Assembly (NCBI GenBank): GCA_964035015.1 | Contig: CAXIUP010000035.1 | Coordinates: forward strand, 372,001-436,000 | Direction: 5' to 3' | Length of the DNA: 64,000 bases | Origin: Corallium rubrum | Taxonomy: Eukaryota; Cnidaria; Anthozoa; Scleralcyonacea; Coralliidae | Shown: positions 30,387 through 41,591 of the stretch, piece by piece | How positions within the stretch are numbered: position 1 is the stretch's first letter | Layout: every line of letters begins with the position of its first letter | The notes under the pieces: model-generated | Told to the model about the DNA's origin: nothing | Database searches by the model: none | The model's input: the letters and a program-made list of their open reading frames with translations, nothing else | Position numbers and translations under genes: made by a program

Positions 30387-31195
30387 CGCAGTGTCCGCTT
30401 TGTGCTTGTACCATTTGTCACTGACCTCTAAGCCGAACTTTCTGCATAGTGTCCAATGAATGTTCAGGCATACTTTGTCGTGTCTCCTCTTGTAATCTTT
30501 CTGCGCCAGCATGCTACATGCACTTACAATATGCATCACACTGTCCACTTTCTCGCCACATAATCTACATTTATCCGAGACATTCAACCCATATATACTT
30601 TTCTTTATGGAGTTTGTATTTAGCGCTTGGTCTTGTGCAGCAACTATCAGGCTTTCTGTGTCGCGTTTGAGATCACCTTTACTTAACCAAGTCCATAATT
30701 CGTCTGTTTTCAGATCCTTTGTATCTCTCTCAAACTGCCCGTGGAGTTTCATGCTCTCCGCCTTCTCCCTCTTTTCTTTATCTACCCTTTTCTTGTACTC
30801 TTCCTTTCCATCTCTGTTCTTTCACTGCACTCTCTTCCTTTGTAACTACCTTCAGCAGTGTCTCTTCACTGTTTATTAGATGGTAATGCAAGCTTCTCGA
30901 TTCACTGGCGACACATTCGTCAACACCGATCAAGCTACTCCCTCCTTCTTTTAGCTTGATGTATATCCTTTGTACGTTTGATTTCGGATGGATAGCGTGG
31001 CATTTACTCATAATTTTTCGGGTTTGCCTGTCTAATTCCCGGGTCTCGTTCTTTGTCCACCCAATGAATGCTGCACTGTAACGTACAACCGCCACCGCCC
31101 ATAAGTTGATTGCCAAGAATAGATTCCGACCATTAAGCTTGCTTTTCAGGAGAAGCCTTAGTCTCTTTAAGTAGACATTTTTGACTTTCGCTTTC
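30387..31195 (-). pseudogene. LINE ORF2 C-terminal part
   Basis: Minus-strand remnants of a non-LTR retrotransposon. 31197-30778 reads LFLAINLWAVAVVRYSAAFI and ELDRQTRKIMSKCHAIHPKS, the region after the RT core. After a frameshift near 30765, 30752-30387 reads KLHGQFERDTKDLKTDELWT and the CRLCGEKVDSVMHIVSACS zinc-finger-like C-terminus with KDYKRRHDKVCLNIHW. It is cut at 30387 by the AAGGTGTGTT element and on the other side by a TTTCA microsatellite. Confidence 0.82.
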
Positions 31196-31294
31196 ATTTC
31201 ATTTCATTTCATTTCATTTCATTTCATTTCATTTCATTTCATTTCATTTCATTTCATTTCATTTCATTTCATTTCATTTCATTTCATTTCATTT
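31196..31294. repeat. (TTTCA)n microsatellite
   Basis: About 20 perfect ATTTC/TTTCA units expanded within the LINE sequence; LINE coding text continues on both sides. Confidence 0.97.
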
Positions 31295-32360
31295 CAAGAC
31301 ACATAATGGTATCAATCTCCAACATACCTAGGTATTTGCATCCTTTGCAATCAGGCTCCGCCAATTTCTCTCCGTCCAGGAGTTTGATACCTAGGCTTTC
31401 CACTCTTCTTCCCTTCTTCAATGTTACTACTGCACATTGGATATCCCAAACTCCATACCAATGTCAGTGCTACATTGTCGGACAGTCTGTACCAGTGAGT
31501 CAATTTCCTTGTCATTTTTGGCAAAGAGTTTAAGGTCATCCATAAATAGCACGTGATTGATCATTGGGCCATCCTTATCCAGTTTAAGTAATATTGGGCA
31601 TTTCACTCGATTACATAGCGTGTTCTGAGGATTTTGGGTGAAGGAAAATTCGAGTGTAGAATATATACATTTTAAGACCAAACCGGGACCAGTTGCGAAA
31701 AATGCAACTACGCTATGTAATCGAGTGAAATGCCCAGTATTACTTATAATATACCCAATTCTCTCCTGGCATTACCACCTCATTATATATACAGAACTCG
31801 CGATCAAGCTCTCGGCAACGCCCTCCCTTATCCAGTTTATCCCATTTCTGTCTTACGTAGCACATGTGTCAAAGGTATTAGCGCGATCGCAAACACCATT
31901 CGTGAAAAGGAGTCTCCTTGAAACATCCCTCTCCTAATGTTCACTGAGCCTAGAAACTCTCCATCAGAGTACAAGTTGGTTCTCCATTTGGTCATACTTC
32001 TGGACATGAGGTCAACCATATTGTCAGCTACCCCTAGTATTTTCAGTGTTGTACTTATCCAAGAATGTGGTACCATGTCATATGCCTTTTTGTAATAACG
32101 TATCTAGGCCATACTCTGGTTTGTTCTTCTGCGTTTTCAATTTTTTAAGACACACTTATCAATGGAGAGATGATCCTTTGTTCCTTGACATGCTTTTCTG
32201 TGTCCTTTCTGTTCGACAGGGGGAAGGTTGTTTTCCTCTAAGTGGGAGTATGCTTTATGGTCCTTTCGTAGGATCTTTCACTATCAGTATGGTCCGTCCT
32301 TCTACCATCCAATCAGGCCCATTTCCCGTTGTTGCACATTGATCCAGTGCTTTTGTCAAA
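31295..32360 (-). pseudogene. LINE reverse transcriptase core, interrupted
   Basis: On the minus strand the RT motifs run in order. PDWMVEGRTILIVKDPTKG is near 32310, YYKKAYDMVPHSW (motif A region) near 32090 and NIRRGMFQGDSFSRMVFAIA (motif B) near 31920. After an insert, INHVLFMDDLKLFAKN is near 31545, with the FMDD catalytic box. This is followed by QCAVVTLKKGRRVESLGIKL near 31420. The insert at 31587-31825 splits it. Several frameshifts are present. The clade is not assigned. Confidence 0.85.
31587..31825. mobile_element. SINE-related fold-back insert in LINE
   Basis: Flanked by the 14-bp duplication CCTTATCCAGTTTA (31573-31586, 31826-31839). The insert has 34-bp inverted arms around ATTGGGCATTTCACTCGATT at its left and again near 31714-31748. 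It then shares AATTCTCTCCTGGCATTACC and CGATCAAGCTCTCGGCAACG with the copies at 49419-49490 and 51200-51290. The tRNA-like part present at 49491 is absent here. The long duplication indicates insertion by LINE machinery. Confidence 0.82.
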
Positions 32361-34000
32361 CACTAATCAGCCATTTCACAGAAATGACACATCAATGCCA
32401 AAAATTTAAATTAACACAATAGCCACTACAATGCTATTTTTAGTTGCTACAGTACCTTACCCTCATCAAATCATAAAATGTTTTGCTCATGGTTGCCCCC
32501 AGGCATTGTGGGAAAGGCATTTAGAACGACAATTATTATGCAGCAATTAGAACAAATATTGTCCTTTTTTGAAAAAGTACATTTTTGGGGGGATAAGAAC
32601 AAGTTTCGTTATTACTTTCTAAACACATATATGATTATTTTGCTATTTTAAAATATATTTAAGAAAAAATATTCAAAATGAGGAATCGGCTTTGTTTTAA
32701 CAGACATTGAAAACACCCTCATTTATGGGTCACGTGAGTCACAAAATTACATCATAAAGTTTACTCGTTCCATCAGCTTAAAAACTAATTTTTTGAGACA
32801 ATCATAACTTGGTACTTTTATTTGGTAGAACCTATCCACAAAATATTATAAAAATATTATTGATAGTTTCTGAGAAAAATCACCCTCAAGTTTGGTCACG
32901 TGAGTCACATAAATAAGAATTCATGTAGAATTGTTAGTTTTAGCACAAAATATGCACTGGAAAAAGTTGCTACCAACTTCTTGAATGAATAATAGTGTTT
33001 TTACTTGGGCAACTATGTTTTGCCAGGTTACCAAGGCAACAAAAATATTTTTTTTCAAAATTTCAACTTGTTTACAAATTGTCAAAGGTTTCTCATGAAT
33101 CCAAATAAAAAAAAGCCACTAAGTGCAGCAGAAAGGCAAAAGAAAAGAAGAGAGAAGCTAAAGAATGAAGGTAGTTATATATGAGGAGTGCTCTACAGAT
33201 GCTCTACAGTAAAGTTAACCGATTCCGAGTACCAACATGTTCAAGAAGCTTTCAGAAGCAAAGTTGAAGGACATTTGATCGATAACATTTTGTGGCTTGT
33301 GAAAGTGTTTGATATATTGGGGTTTAAATTTGAGCAAAAGATTTGTACTTGATTAACTGGCATTTTCACCAGAAATTTTTAATGTTATATCAGTTTTTAC
33401 TGGGTTTCTAGGTATAATTTGTTATTGGTCATGTGAGTCACATTTTTTAGTCACGTGATTCATGCTATGGGGTAAGTTTGATTGAACATGCATAGTTCTG
33501 TCGACTATGATGCTAACCCAGCCAAAAATTGTTCATTTTACATGTTTCAAGCTGAGTTAATAGGTATTATTTGTCACTGGTCACGTGAGTCACATTTTTG
33601 TGTCACGTGAGTCACGCTGCATTTGTAAGATTATTTGTCAAACAAAAGATGATTTTCAAAAAAAATCAATTGAGAGTCATAGTGTCATGTCCCAGTATAT
33701 TTTTTATGAAAGTTAGAAAAATATAAAATTATTAAGTTGCCAGGAAAATAGATAAGAATACCATCAGGTAGAATTTTTTCTTTTCTGGCTGTCACGTGAG
33801 TCACGAAAAGTAAATGGCTATATCTGAGGCTATGAGTATAATTATCAGGTATTAAACAAATCATCTTGAATGTCTCCCTAGGGGGTTTCTTGCCTGAAGT
33901 GAGTTTGGGTTTTGCTAAATCAGACGAGGCAGAAACATGCATTTAAATCCTAAAATTTTGTGACTTGGTCACGTGAGTCACGGTGAAATGGCTGTAATGG
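32361..34000. mobile_element. 1.6-kb insert with repeated GTCACGTGAGTCAC
   Basis: It interrupts the LINE: coding text stops at 32360 and resumes at 34001 in the same order. The ends carry related inverted sequence (CACTAATCAGCCATTTCACA on the left; the right end complements to CCATTACAGCCATTTCACC). Inside, GTCACGTGAGTCAC occurs six times exactly (32729, 32895, 33580, 33602, 33791, 33968) and twice with one or two changes (33428, 33450). A short basic frame at 33094-33172 (MNPNKKKPLSAAERQKKRRE) ends at a possible splice donor. No transposase or target duplication was identified. Confidence 0.6.
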
Positions 34001-34480
34001 GGAAAGGTAAAGTTTTTCAACCAGTAGCCTTGTATACCATCAGGACCTGGTTTTCAACATTCTCTCGTGTGATGTTAATATCTTCCTGCTTTGCTACTTG
34101 GAATTTCGCCTCAATCCTCCGCATCCATTCTGCTTGATCATTGTAGTTAACATTGATTCCCCAAATATTCGACCAGAACTTTGTCGCCTTTTCAGGGTTT
34201 GGTGATACTGTTCTAGTTCAAGTGAGTTAAAGAGCCTTCCTTGGTTTGATGAAAATAAACGATTGTCTTGGAACTGCTTAACTCTGTTTATATACCTTTT
34301 AACTTTGGAAGCCTTAGCTACCAACCTTTGTTTGATCTCTTCCATCACAATGTGAAAACCCTTTGCCTTCAACTTGTATCTCCTATCTAGCTCACCCTTC
34401 CTTCCATTTTTCCACTTCCCCTTGAACCAGGAGGCTTCAACCTTCCACCGATCTCTTCTTAATCGTTTAATATCCACATG
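34001..34480 (-). pseudogene. LINE ORF2, segment upstream of RT core
   Basis: The minus strand reads GELDRRYKLKAKGFHIVMEE, VKRYINRVKQFQDNRLFSSN and RIFGESMLTTMIKQNGCGG, then in another frame GPDGIQGYWLKNFT. This is the linker and RT start of the LINE whose remainder lies at 30387-32360. Frameshifts are present. It is truncated upstream near 34480-34500. Confidence 0.75.
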
Positions 34481-34574
34481 GCTCCTTCTCTTCTCCCTTC
34501 TTCCTTTCTTTCACCACAAACTGTTCGCATACTAGTACCGACGCTGCTTGTATGACATTGCGTATCCCAGTGAT

Positions 34575-34895
34575 ATTGTCAACTGGTATACTTAACAATT
34601 ATTCGCCGAAAGCGAGTTGAATATCAGTGAATAATAACCGAGACGAAGCCGAGGTTATTATTCACCGATATTCACTGAGCCTGAGGCGAACAATTGTTTT
34701 AGCGTAAATACACATTTTCGTACTTTCAAGAACAACATTTTCTTTAAAGTTGTTAATTTCCTCGTCTGTCGCACTGACAACTTGGCTGGCGGCCATTTTG
34801 GATAAACGCTGTAGGTGATTATCGAGAATTAATCCGAAGTAGCTCGACCAATCAGCACGTGCGATTTTCTATAATCACCAGTGTATTTATACTAA
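34575..34895. repeat. MITE-like palindrome
   Basis: AACAATTATTCGCC at 34595 and its inverse GGCGAACAATTGTT at 34682-34695 bracket a long hairpin (GAATATCAGTGAATAATAACC and complement). The sequence beyond, to about 34895, ends in ATAATCACCAGTGTATTTATAC, echoing the left start. It is non-coding. Confidence 0.6.
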
Positions 34896-34912
34896 ACTTC
34901 AATATTCCATTC

Positions 34913-35029
34913 ACTGACAAACATCCTTTACCAATAGACTTTTGATGACAAACTGACAAACATCCTTTACCAATAGACTTTTGATGACAAACTGACAAAT
35001 ATCCTTTACCAATAGACTTTTGATAACAG
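34913..35029 (+). repeat. 39-bp minisatellite, three units
   Basis: Units start at 34913, 34952 and 34991, each ACTGACAAACATCCTTTACC-like followed by AATAGACTTTTGATGACAA. They are nearly identical. Confidence 0.95.
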
Positions 35030-35068
35030 TTTTTATATAATTGAAGAGGTCTTCCTGTTAAAATATGT

Positions 35069-35071
35069 TCC

Positions 35072-35167
<96 letters not shown>
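35069..35167. repeat. (ATT)n microsatellite
   Basis: About 33 ATT units followed by degenerate ones; the poly-leucine frame across it is an artefact. Confidence 0.97.
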
Positions 35168-35170
<3 letters not shown>

Positions 35171-35740
35171 TATTGTTATTATTATTATTGTCATTTCCTT
35201 ATATTTGTTTTCATTTGTTTTGTGTTGTAGTGTTCGCCAGAACTTTGTTTTTACGATAAACCGTCGATAGGGTAGCTTTATCGCTCCATTGGGACATAAC
35301 TATCGGCTAAACAAAACATTGGGTGCGGTTTTGAGTAAATGAGAACGAAATTTCAATTCCGGCTTAAGGTTGGTGAAGCTTTGTTTTGATTTTAGGAACG
35401 GCATCTGGGGAAACTTTTTCTACCGCTTAGATTTCGGTACTCGCTGCGTTTCTTCCTTTTGAAAAGGAACATCTTCAAGCGGAACGCTTCGTTCTTATTT
35501 GACTTCGGGAACGTTTTGTTCCGATATTCCAAAATAGAAACAGGCATAAATTAAGAACAAATTGTTCCGCATGACCTAGACTGCTTTTTAAATAGGACCT
35601 CTTTGTTCCTTATTTTAAAGGTTATTTCGTTCCGTTTATTTCTTTTCATAGCAACAAGTAAAGAAGTTAATATATTACGATTTACCGGCTATCTTTAGGT
35701 CGGGTAATCCGTCGTTTAAATATAGTAGCCGGTCGATAAC
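35168..35740. other. No gene recognised
   Basis: Contains short echoes of GAACGCTTTGTTC and of CCGGTCGATAACCGG, related to the end modules of the next element. No coding. Confidence 0.4.
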
Positions 35741-37970
35741 CGGTCAATTTAACAACATTTTTAACTAGTAGCCGGGTACGCCAGTGGTTATGAATGCCAA
35801 TTAAGTTACAGATCTAATTACATATATATTCTTTCGTATTAAATGTAACCCCTTTTTTTTTCAAGATAATCAGCGATTTTGACAGTGGGAACGCTTTGTT
35901 CAGATTCAGTAATCTGTAGACGTTTTTGGTATGGAAAATTACGATAACGTCCCCCCTCCCCCCCCCCACCCCACCCCCACCCCCCCCCCCCCCACACACA
36001 CACGCACAATGGAATCATGAACCCTAACCCTAATCACAAATCGGGGACGTTTGTGGTATGGAAAATTACGATAACCTGACACACACACCCCCTCCCACAC
36101 ACACAATGGAACTAATTTTCCCTACCAAAAACGTTCCCGATTTGTGATTAGGCTTAGGGTTTATGGTTCCCTTGTAGGGGGGTCAGATTATTGTAATTTT
36201 CCATAGCACAAGCGTCTCCGATTTGTGATTAGGGTTAGAGTTTACGGTTCTATTGTGTGTGTGGGTGGGAGGGGGGGGGGGGGGGGAGAGGTTATCGTAA
36301 TTTTCCATACCACCAAACGCCAGAGATCTGAATCAAAGTAGAAATTTTAGGCAGGTTTTTTGAAGAACTGCAAGTGATAATATAATCATTTTTTTAAACG
36401 ATAACAAGATTTTACATTAGTAGTCAAAGTCTAAATTGATATTGATAGTAAGTCCTATTTACAATGAAGAGCTTAATATGTTCTAATCTACGGGCTACCT
36501 TAATTCGGTAGCCGGTCGTTTCTATATGGTAGCCTGTCAATTTAACAATCAAATTTACATATACATGTATATTCTTTCGCATTCAATATAACCCTTTTTT
36601 CTCAAAGAAAAACATCGATATTCACAGTGGGAACGCTTTGTTCAGATTTAGTAATCCTGGGACGTTTGTGGTTTTGAAAATTATGATAACCTCACCCCCC
36701 CCCCCCCCACACACACACACCCTAATCACAAATCCCGGAGGTTTGTGGCACGGGTTTGTGATTTGGGGGGGGGGGGGGGGGTCATGTTATTGTAATTTTC
36801 CATACCACGAATGTACACACCTTTGGAACAGGGGGCTTCACCCTAAACATTGTTCCCTAAAAATTGATGTATTTTCCTCGTTCTTTATAAGAAATTCTAC
36901 ATATTATGTTTAGTATATTATAAGCTCAGCATTTATGAGAAACGTTACACCTATCAGGCTGTTTGTATTTGGCGAAAGCAGGAGTTCAATTAATTTCAAA
37001 GTTACTGCTCTCATTCTCAACGTTCTTGCTTCTCTGCTTTTTTGGAAATGAAAAGGTGGATGACGGAGGATGTAAGACCAGCGTAGTCCAAACTTCTCGA
37101 TACCTCTTTTTATGTAATTGTCTTCTTGCTTGGTAAACCTCACTGGTTCCTTTCATCCTGGGTGTCTGGCTGTTTTGTTTACAGAATCGACTTTACTTTT
37201 TGTAAAGTTTACGTTTTGTTTACACAATCGTTTTCTTTTGGCAAAGGCTCGTCTTTTAGCTACTCGACGCAACTGTCCATTGCTTCACCTTCGACTCCCC
37301 GCAGTTTGTCCATGCACGTCTTTCCCTTCATGGCGACATTCCGCGAGCGTAATTTCTGGTAATGCACTCGGGCAACGTTCGAACTGTGTCTCTGATCTTC
37401 CGAAACCATCTTCTGTTCTTCCACGTCTAACACAATGGCACTTTCGGTCTCTATTATCTGTCTGTATCTCCTCGGGTGAATGTAGGCCTACTTTCCTGTG
37501 GCCTGAAACACCAGTACGCTCAATAGTTCAGTCAATTTTTGAAATTGTGCACCGTTTCGGTTTACGAGCAAGTACTCGCATTGCGGCAGGAGAAGGGGTC
37601 TGACAAAACGAACATAGTCGTCGACTACTCCCAAGCTGACTTCGTCAAAATACAAAAAATCAAAACCGTACTTTTTAGCGGTTTTAAAAATTGTTTGGTC
37701 TACCATCGCACAGTTGTGCTTCGCATTTTCAAACTTAGTGAGGATCAAATGTTGAAAGGTCATCGGAAGACAACTCTTTACTTTAACAACAATAAATACT
37801 GCGAAAAATCGCGGGGACGTTTGTGGTATGGAAAATTACGATATTCTCAAAATTCTCACTGTCCCTAGTACAAACCTGACCCCCCTAACCCTAATCACAA
37901 ATCGAGGACGTTTCACGTGCGAGTTTGGGATTAGGGTTAGGGTTTATGGTTCCATTGTGTAGGTATGTGT

Positions 37971-38001
<31 letters not shown>

Positions 38002-38200
38002 GGTCAGGTTATCGTAATTTTCCATGCCAAAAACGTCTCCAGATTACTAAATCTGAACGAAGCGTTCCCACTGTCAAAATCGCTGTTTTTGTTTTTATTT
38101 AATGCGAGAGAATATATATGTAATTAGATCTGTAATTTAATTGGCATTCGTGTCCGCCGGCTACCCGGCTACTAGTTAAAAATCTTATTAAATTGACCGG
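35741..38200. mobile_element. Decayed tyrosine-recombinase/SANT element with inverted ends
   Basis: The left module (35741-35960) and the inverse of the right module (37990-38200) match over about 200 bp, including TTTTTAACTAGTAGCCGGGT and AGATCTAATTACATATATAT. A third module lies at 36530-36700. Shorter internal units, in both orientations, combine GGACGTTTGTGGTATGGAAA, a C/G homopolymer and CCCTAACCCTAATCACAAAT. Between them the minus strand encodes a tyrosine-recombinase-like protein and a SANT domain. Whether the inverted modules are true element ends is not proved; no clean target duplication was found. Confidence 0.6.
36910..37763 (-). pseudogene. Tyrosine recombinase-like protein plus SANT/Myb domain
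   Basis: The minus strand from 37763 reads FDFLYFDEVSLGVVDDYVRF and CEYLLVNRNGAQFQKLTELL to QATGK. A frameshift near 37487 then leads to IHPRRYRQIIETESAIVL and SEDQRHSSNVARVHYQKLRS. HPRR fits the HxxR box. The later His is nine residues before the Tyr of HSSNVARVHY, the same spacing as the second His and nucleophile of phage lambda integrase. A stop is at 37260. Downstream, 37143-36963 reads RFTKQEDNYIKRGIEKFGL with RWSYILRH, a SANT/Myb-like fold ending in RTLRMRA. Recombinases of this type move DNA circles (Crypton and DIRS groups). Family placement is inferred. Confidence 0.65.
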
Positions 38201-38567
38201 CACCGAGCTGTGGTAGCCAGTGGTTTGGAATATATTATAACGCTATTTAATTGATATTCATAACCACCAGCTACCATATGGAAACCAATGTTAAGACTTG
38301 TTATCGTGGTCATTGTTTAAAAAACATGCTCTAAATTTTAATTTAGACTCAGAAAAATCTGGATTTTTTAAAGTAACGAGGATACATAATGCAAATAAGA
38401 GATATAACTTGATTAATTTGATTAATCACTTGATTAATCACTTGATAATCACCGGTTATACTAGCTTACAAATTGCAGTGGAGTATATTGTCATGATATA
38501 GTCATAATAAAGACACACCCAATTTTACAAAGTTCACAAAAAAATATACAGTCAACAAATGTATTAT
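38201..38567. other. Spacer, no gene recognised
   Basis: AT-rich. It contains a short tandem of TTGATTAATCAC at 38411-38442. No coding. Confidence 0.45.
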
Positions 38568-39182
38568 TTACAAGGAAATCGAATTTTCGAGTTTCGCCAT
38601 GGTCTCCATCCTTTGCTTTTTGTCCAATATGATGTGGAACTTAGCTGCGGGAGACGTGGTATAGTAGGCCCTGACTGTCAAGATTGTCTTCTTCTTCTTC
38701 TTTTTCGGTTCTTTAGTAGTTTTGTCGCTGTTCTTTACCTTTTTCAATTGCCTGAACGATGGGGCAAGAAAAAGGCGAAACGTAAACTTTCGCCATTCCT
38801 CGTCGGGGTATGAGGTAACGAATGTATCCAGATCAAAAACTTCACGTCGTCTACCGGCTACCAGCATCCAGGCATCGATGTTTGGATCTGCTTTGGTCCA
38901 GAATTTTTTTTCGTCTGTTTCCCTTCTCCTGTTAGCGTTTCTTTCTCGTTGGAAGAAAGATAGTGCATGGACGCCAGTCACATGTTTCTCAAAGTGGTTC
39001 GCCAATAGTTGGACAACCTTGACCATGTAATCTGCCCTATTTAACACCCAACAAGGTGCCGTTTGCATTTGTGGATGGTTTGTTTCATCGCCAGCGTTTG
39101 ATTCTTCGTTCTCGACGGCTTCTTCGCCACTTTCACAATCCCACTGCCCCACTTGAGAATTTTCGCAATCCCACTGCCTTAC
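38568..39182 (-). CDS. Unidentified protein, terminal exon
   Basis: An open minus-strand frame after an acceptor-like GAATAG at about 39183, ending at a stop at 38568. It starts with a short duplicated unit (QWDCENS, then QWDCESG) and an acidic stretch. It continues APCWVLNRADYMVKVVQLLA, SFFQRERNANRRRETDEKKF and DPNIDAWMLVAGRRREVFDL, and ends with a lysine run and LTVRAYYTTSPAAKFHIILD. Composition looks protein-coding and no stop interrupts about 200 codons. I do not recognise the family. The setting between ACAAG-rich arrays suggests a transposon gene. Confidence 0.45.
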   Translation of the reverse strand, partial: VRQWDCENSQVGQWDCESGEEAVENEESNAGDETNHPQMQTAPCWVLNRADYMVKVVQLLANHFEKHVTGVHALSFFQRERNANRRRETDEKKFWTKADPNIDAWMLVAGRRREVFDLDTFVTSYPDEEWRKFTFRLFLAPSFRQLKKVKNSDKTTKEPKKKKKKTILTVRAYYTTSPAAKFHIILDKKQRMETMAKLENSISL

Positions 39183-39234
39183 TGGAGAATTTGTTGGCTA
39201 TTCTTCAAATTCTTGTCGTTCATCTTGTTCCTCT

Positions 39235-39530
39235 TGTGGTTGCAGCAGACTTGTTACAAGATTGTTCCAACAAGCCGATATCAAGTGTTCGCACTGCTTG
39301 TTCCCAGTTATTGTAACAAACCGATAACAAGTTGTTGGCAGCCTTGTAACAAGCTTGTCGTAACAAGGTCGTAACAACGTTGTTGACAACAAGCTTGTAA
39401 ACAAGCTTGTTGAATCAAGCCGTAACAAGCCTGTGTGAACATCGCGTAGCAAGTCTGTGGCAACAAGGTTGAAACAAGCTTGTTGAATTTGAGCCGTAAC
39501 AAACTGTTTCAACAATGTTGTCACAAACGC
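39235..39530. repeat. ACAAGCTTGTT-type degenerate array, left
   Basis: Dense run of ACAAG, CTTGTT and palindromic ACAAGCTTGT motifs with irregular spacing. A similar array lies at 41943-42300. Confidence 0.75.
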
Positions 39531-40107
39531 GTTTTATTATTTTCCCGCTTGCTTTTGTCCAGCGTGGCGGCAGATTTAATACAAAACTTTCACAACAAAG
39601 AATACAATGCAAAAATTTATTTAATGTATTTTAAGCGCCGCCAGCTTTTGAACAAGGAAAATTGTTCGTGTGTATAGTCAAGGAAAACTTGCCGGTCGTC
39701 TGTGCGGCGCTATAAAAAAGATATTCACAAAAAGGAAAGCTAAAACATTTTGATCAAATAATATTACTTCAAAATACGTTTGAATTTAGCCTTGAGATAA
39801 GTAATTTTCAGACTGCCATGCATGGGCTTGCCAGGGGCAGATATTGCTTAAATATAATAGTAAAAAACAACAAGCTATCCTATACAAAATCCATTCATAA
39901 CGGAATATTCCTAAAGTTTATTTTGATGTTCTTCGGACAAACTGTCACCACCAATCTTCATCCGCTCTGTAGTATGTTTGTCATCTCCACTCCAGGTTTA
40001 GTCAGAAAACATCTACGAACATATAAAGATTCATTATGGTTATAAACAGTACATTATGTAAATCATACAAACAAACACATGTCAAAGCGTTTAAAACATT
40101 CTTCATA
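39531..40107. other. No gene recognised
   Basis: Spacer between the ACAAG array and the Helitron; open frames are short. Confidence 0.4.
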
Positions 40108-41198
40108 CTAGAAATACATTAACGCAACAACCCCTCGCCCGCTTTATATGCATTTTTTAACCCCCACTATTACCCCCTCCCCTCCCCTAATTTCTGTTTT
40201 TTGTTGTATTAATGACACCCAGATGACAGATCAGAAAACATCCCAGAAAATTAGTTAGCAAGGTTCATCTGTAGTCATGTATTGACACACCAAAAGAACA
40301 TGCAAAGTCAATATTAAAAAAAAACCCCACGAGATGAACCAAATGACATATTTTCATTCAAAAATAGATAGATATAAACAGTGGCCAAGAAAAGACACCA
40401 TGCCAACGTCCTAGCGTTCAAAGACAATTCTAGACAAACATATTATTTACATTAATTTTCATTTTAGATTTCTTCCGTTTTAACTCAGCTAAACTGGTAA
40501 ATACGAATCTCCTACCGTTAAACTTTCTTCTGCTTTTGTGACCACAAGCACTGCCAATTCAGTCTATACTCTTTTCGGATTGTTTTTCTCGTTCGCGGTT
40601 TCTTACTTTTTTCGTTGTTGACACATAAATATGACAAGGCATTATTCAGTGCTCTTCATGATCTAAAAAGCCGTTTGTTTCAAAATTTCTTCATCGTTCC
40701 CTCTCGAGTTATGTAGAATACACCAGAGCAAAATTCTTTACCGGCTTTGAACAGTTTCAGGACACATCCTTCTTTCAGTTACATTTCGGTCGGCATCGTT
40801 TTCGGTCTTTATCGTATTAATTTTTAGGCTTTTTTCAGTGGTTTTAAGTCGTATTTTCTGTTGTCTTTTTCACGCTGTCACATCTCTTGTTAGCCTTCTC
40901 TCTTTGGTCTTTTTCCATAGTAATATTAATGTACATTTTAGCTGAAACCATTTTTTCTGGCAAAGATTTCTTTCGTCTTGATCGTTGAAAAACTATTTCG
41001 TAACCCAACCGAACTTATAAATTATAATTTGCTGACGTAAATTTAAATAATTTGAATAATTTAACAGGTTAGTTACCAGTACCCAGGTTTCAGAATTGCT
41101 TTCAGCTTTTCATCTCGCGTGTAAAGTGGGCTCCACGCACGTCGAGATTAGCACCCTCACCGGGCTCCGGGCCTTCGGCCCTACGCCCTGCTCGGGGA
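40108..41198 (-). mobile_element. Non-autonomous Helitron, copy 1
   Basis: Read on minus, it begins TCCCCGAGCAGGGCGTAGGG at 41198 and ends CTAG at 40111-40108, followed by host T. The 3' terminal stretch GCGGGCGAGGGGTTGTTGCG is shared with the copies at 51293 and 60522. No coding was seen. It lies in the interior of the unidentified gene region. Confidence 0.78.
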
Positions 41199-41591
41199 CT
41201 ATAAAAATTAAACAACAAAACGAATACATGCATGGCGGCTTTAAAAATCATTGATGTAAAATTTACGAACCAAAACATACAGAATTGCGTTTAAATTAAT
41301 GTCTTTATATGTGCTACAGAGGCACGTTTGCCGTTTGATAAAATTCTCGGCTGGATTTTATCTGCATGCCCACACAAGGTCAATCTTGAAAATGTTAAGT
41401 TGTTTACGTCAATAAATACAAAATGGTTTGTTTTCGAAGCAGTGCAATAAACTCGCAGTTCGTGTTTAATTATAGCCCAAATAAAACAATTTAACAGGCG
41501 AGATCTATAAATCAAACTCTGCTAAAAGGCATGCCAGGTTTGAAACAAGGAAATAACAAAACACCAAAAAAAAGTATTTTTGAAAACTAAC

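Noticed and set aside
35065..35259. Poly-leucine protein
   Set aside because: Translation of the ATT microsatellite.
37118..37603. 161-codon plus-strand frame
   Set aside because: It is antisense to the better-supported recombinase and SANT frames.
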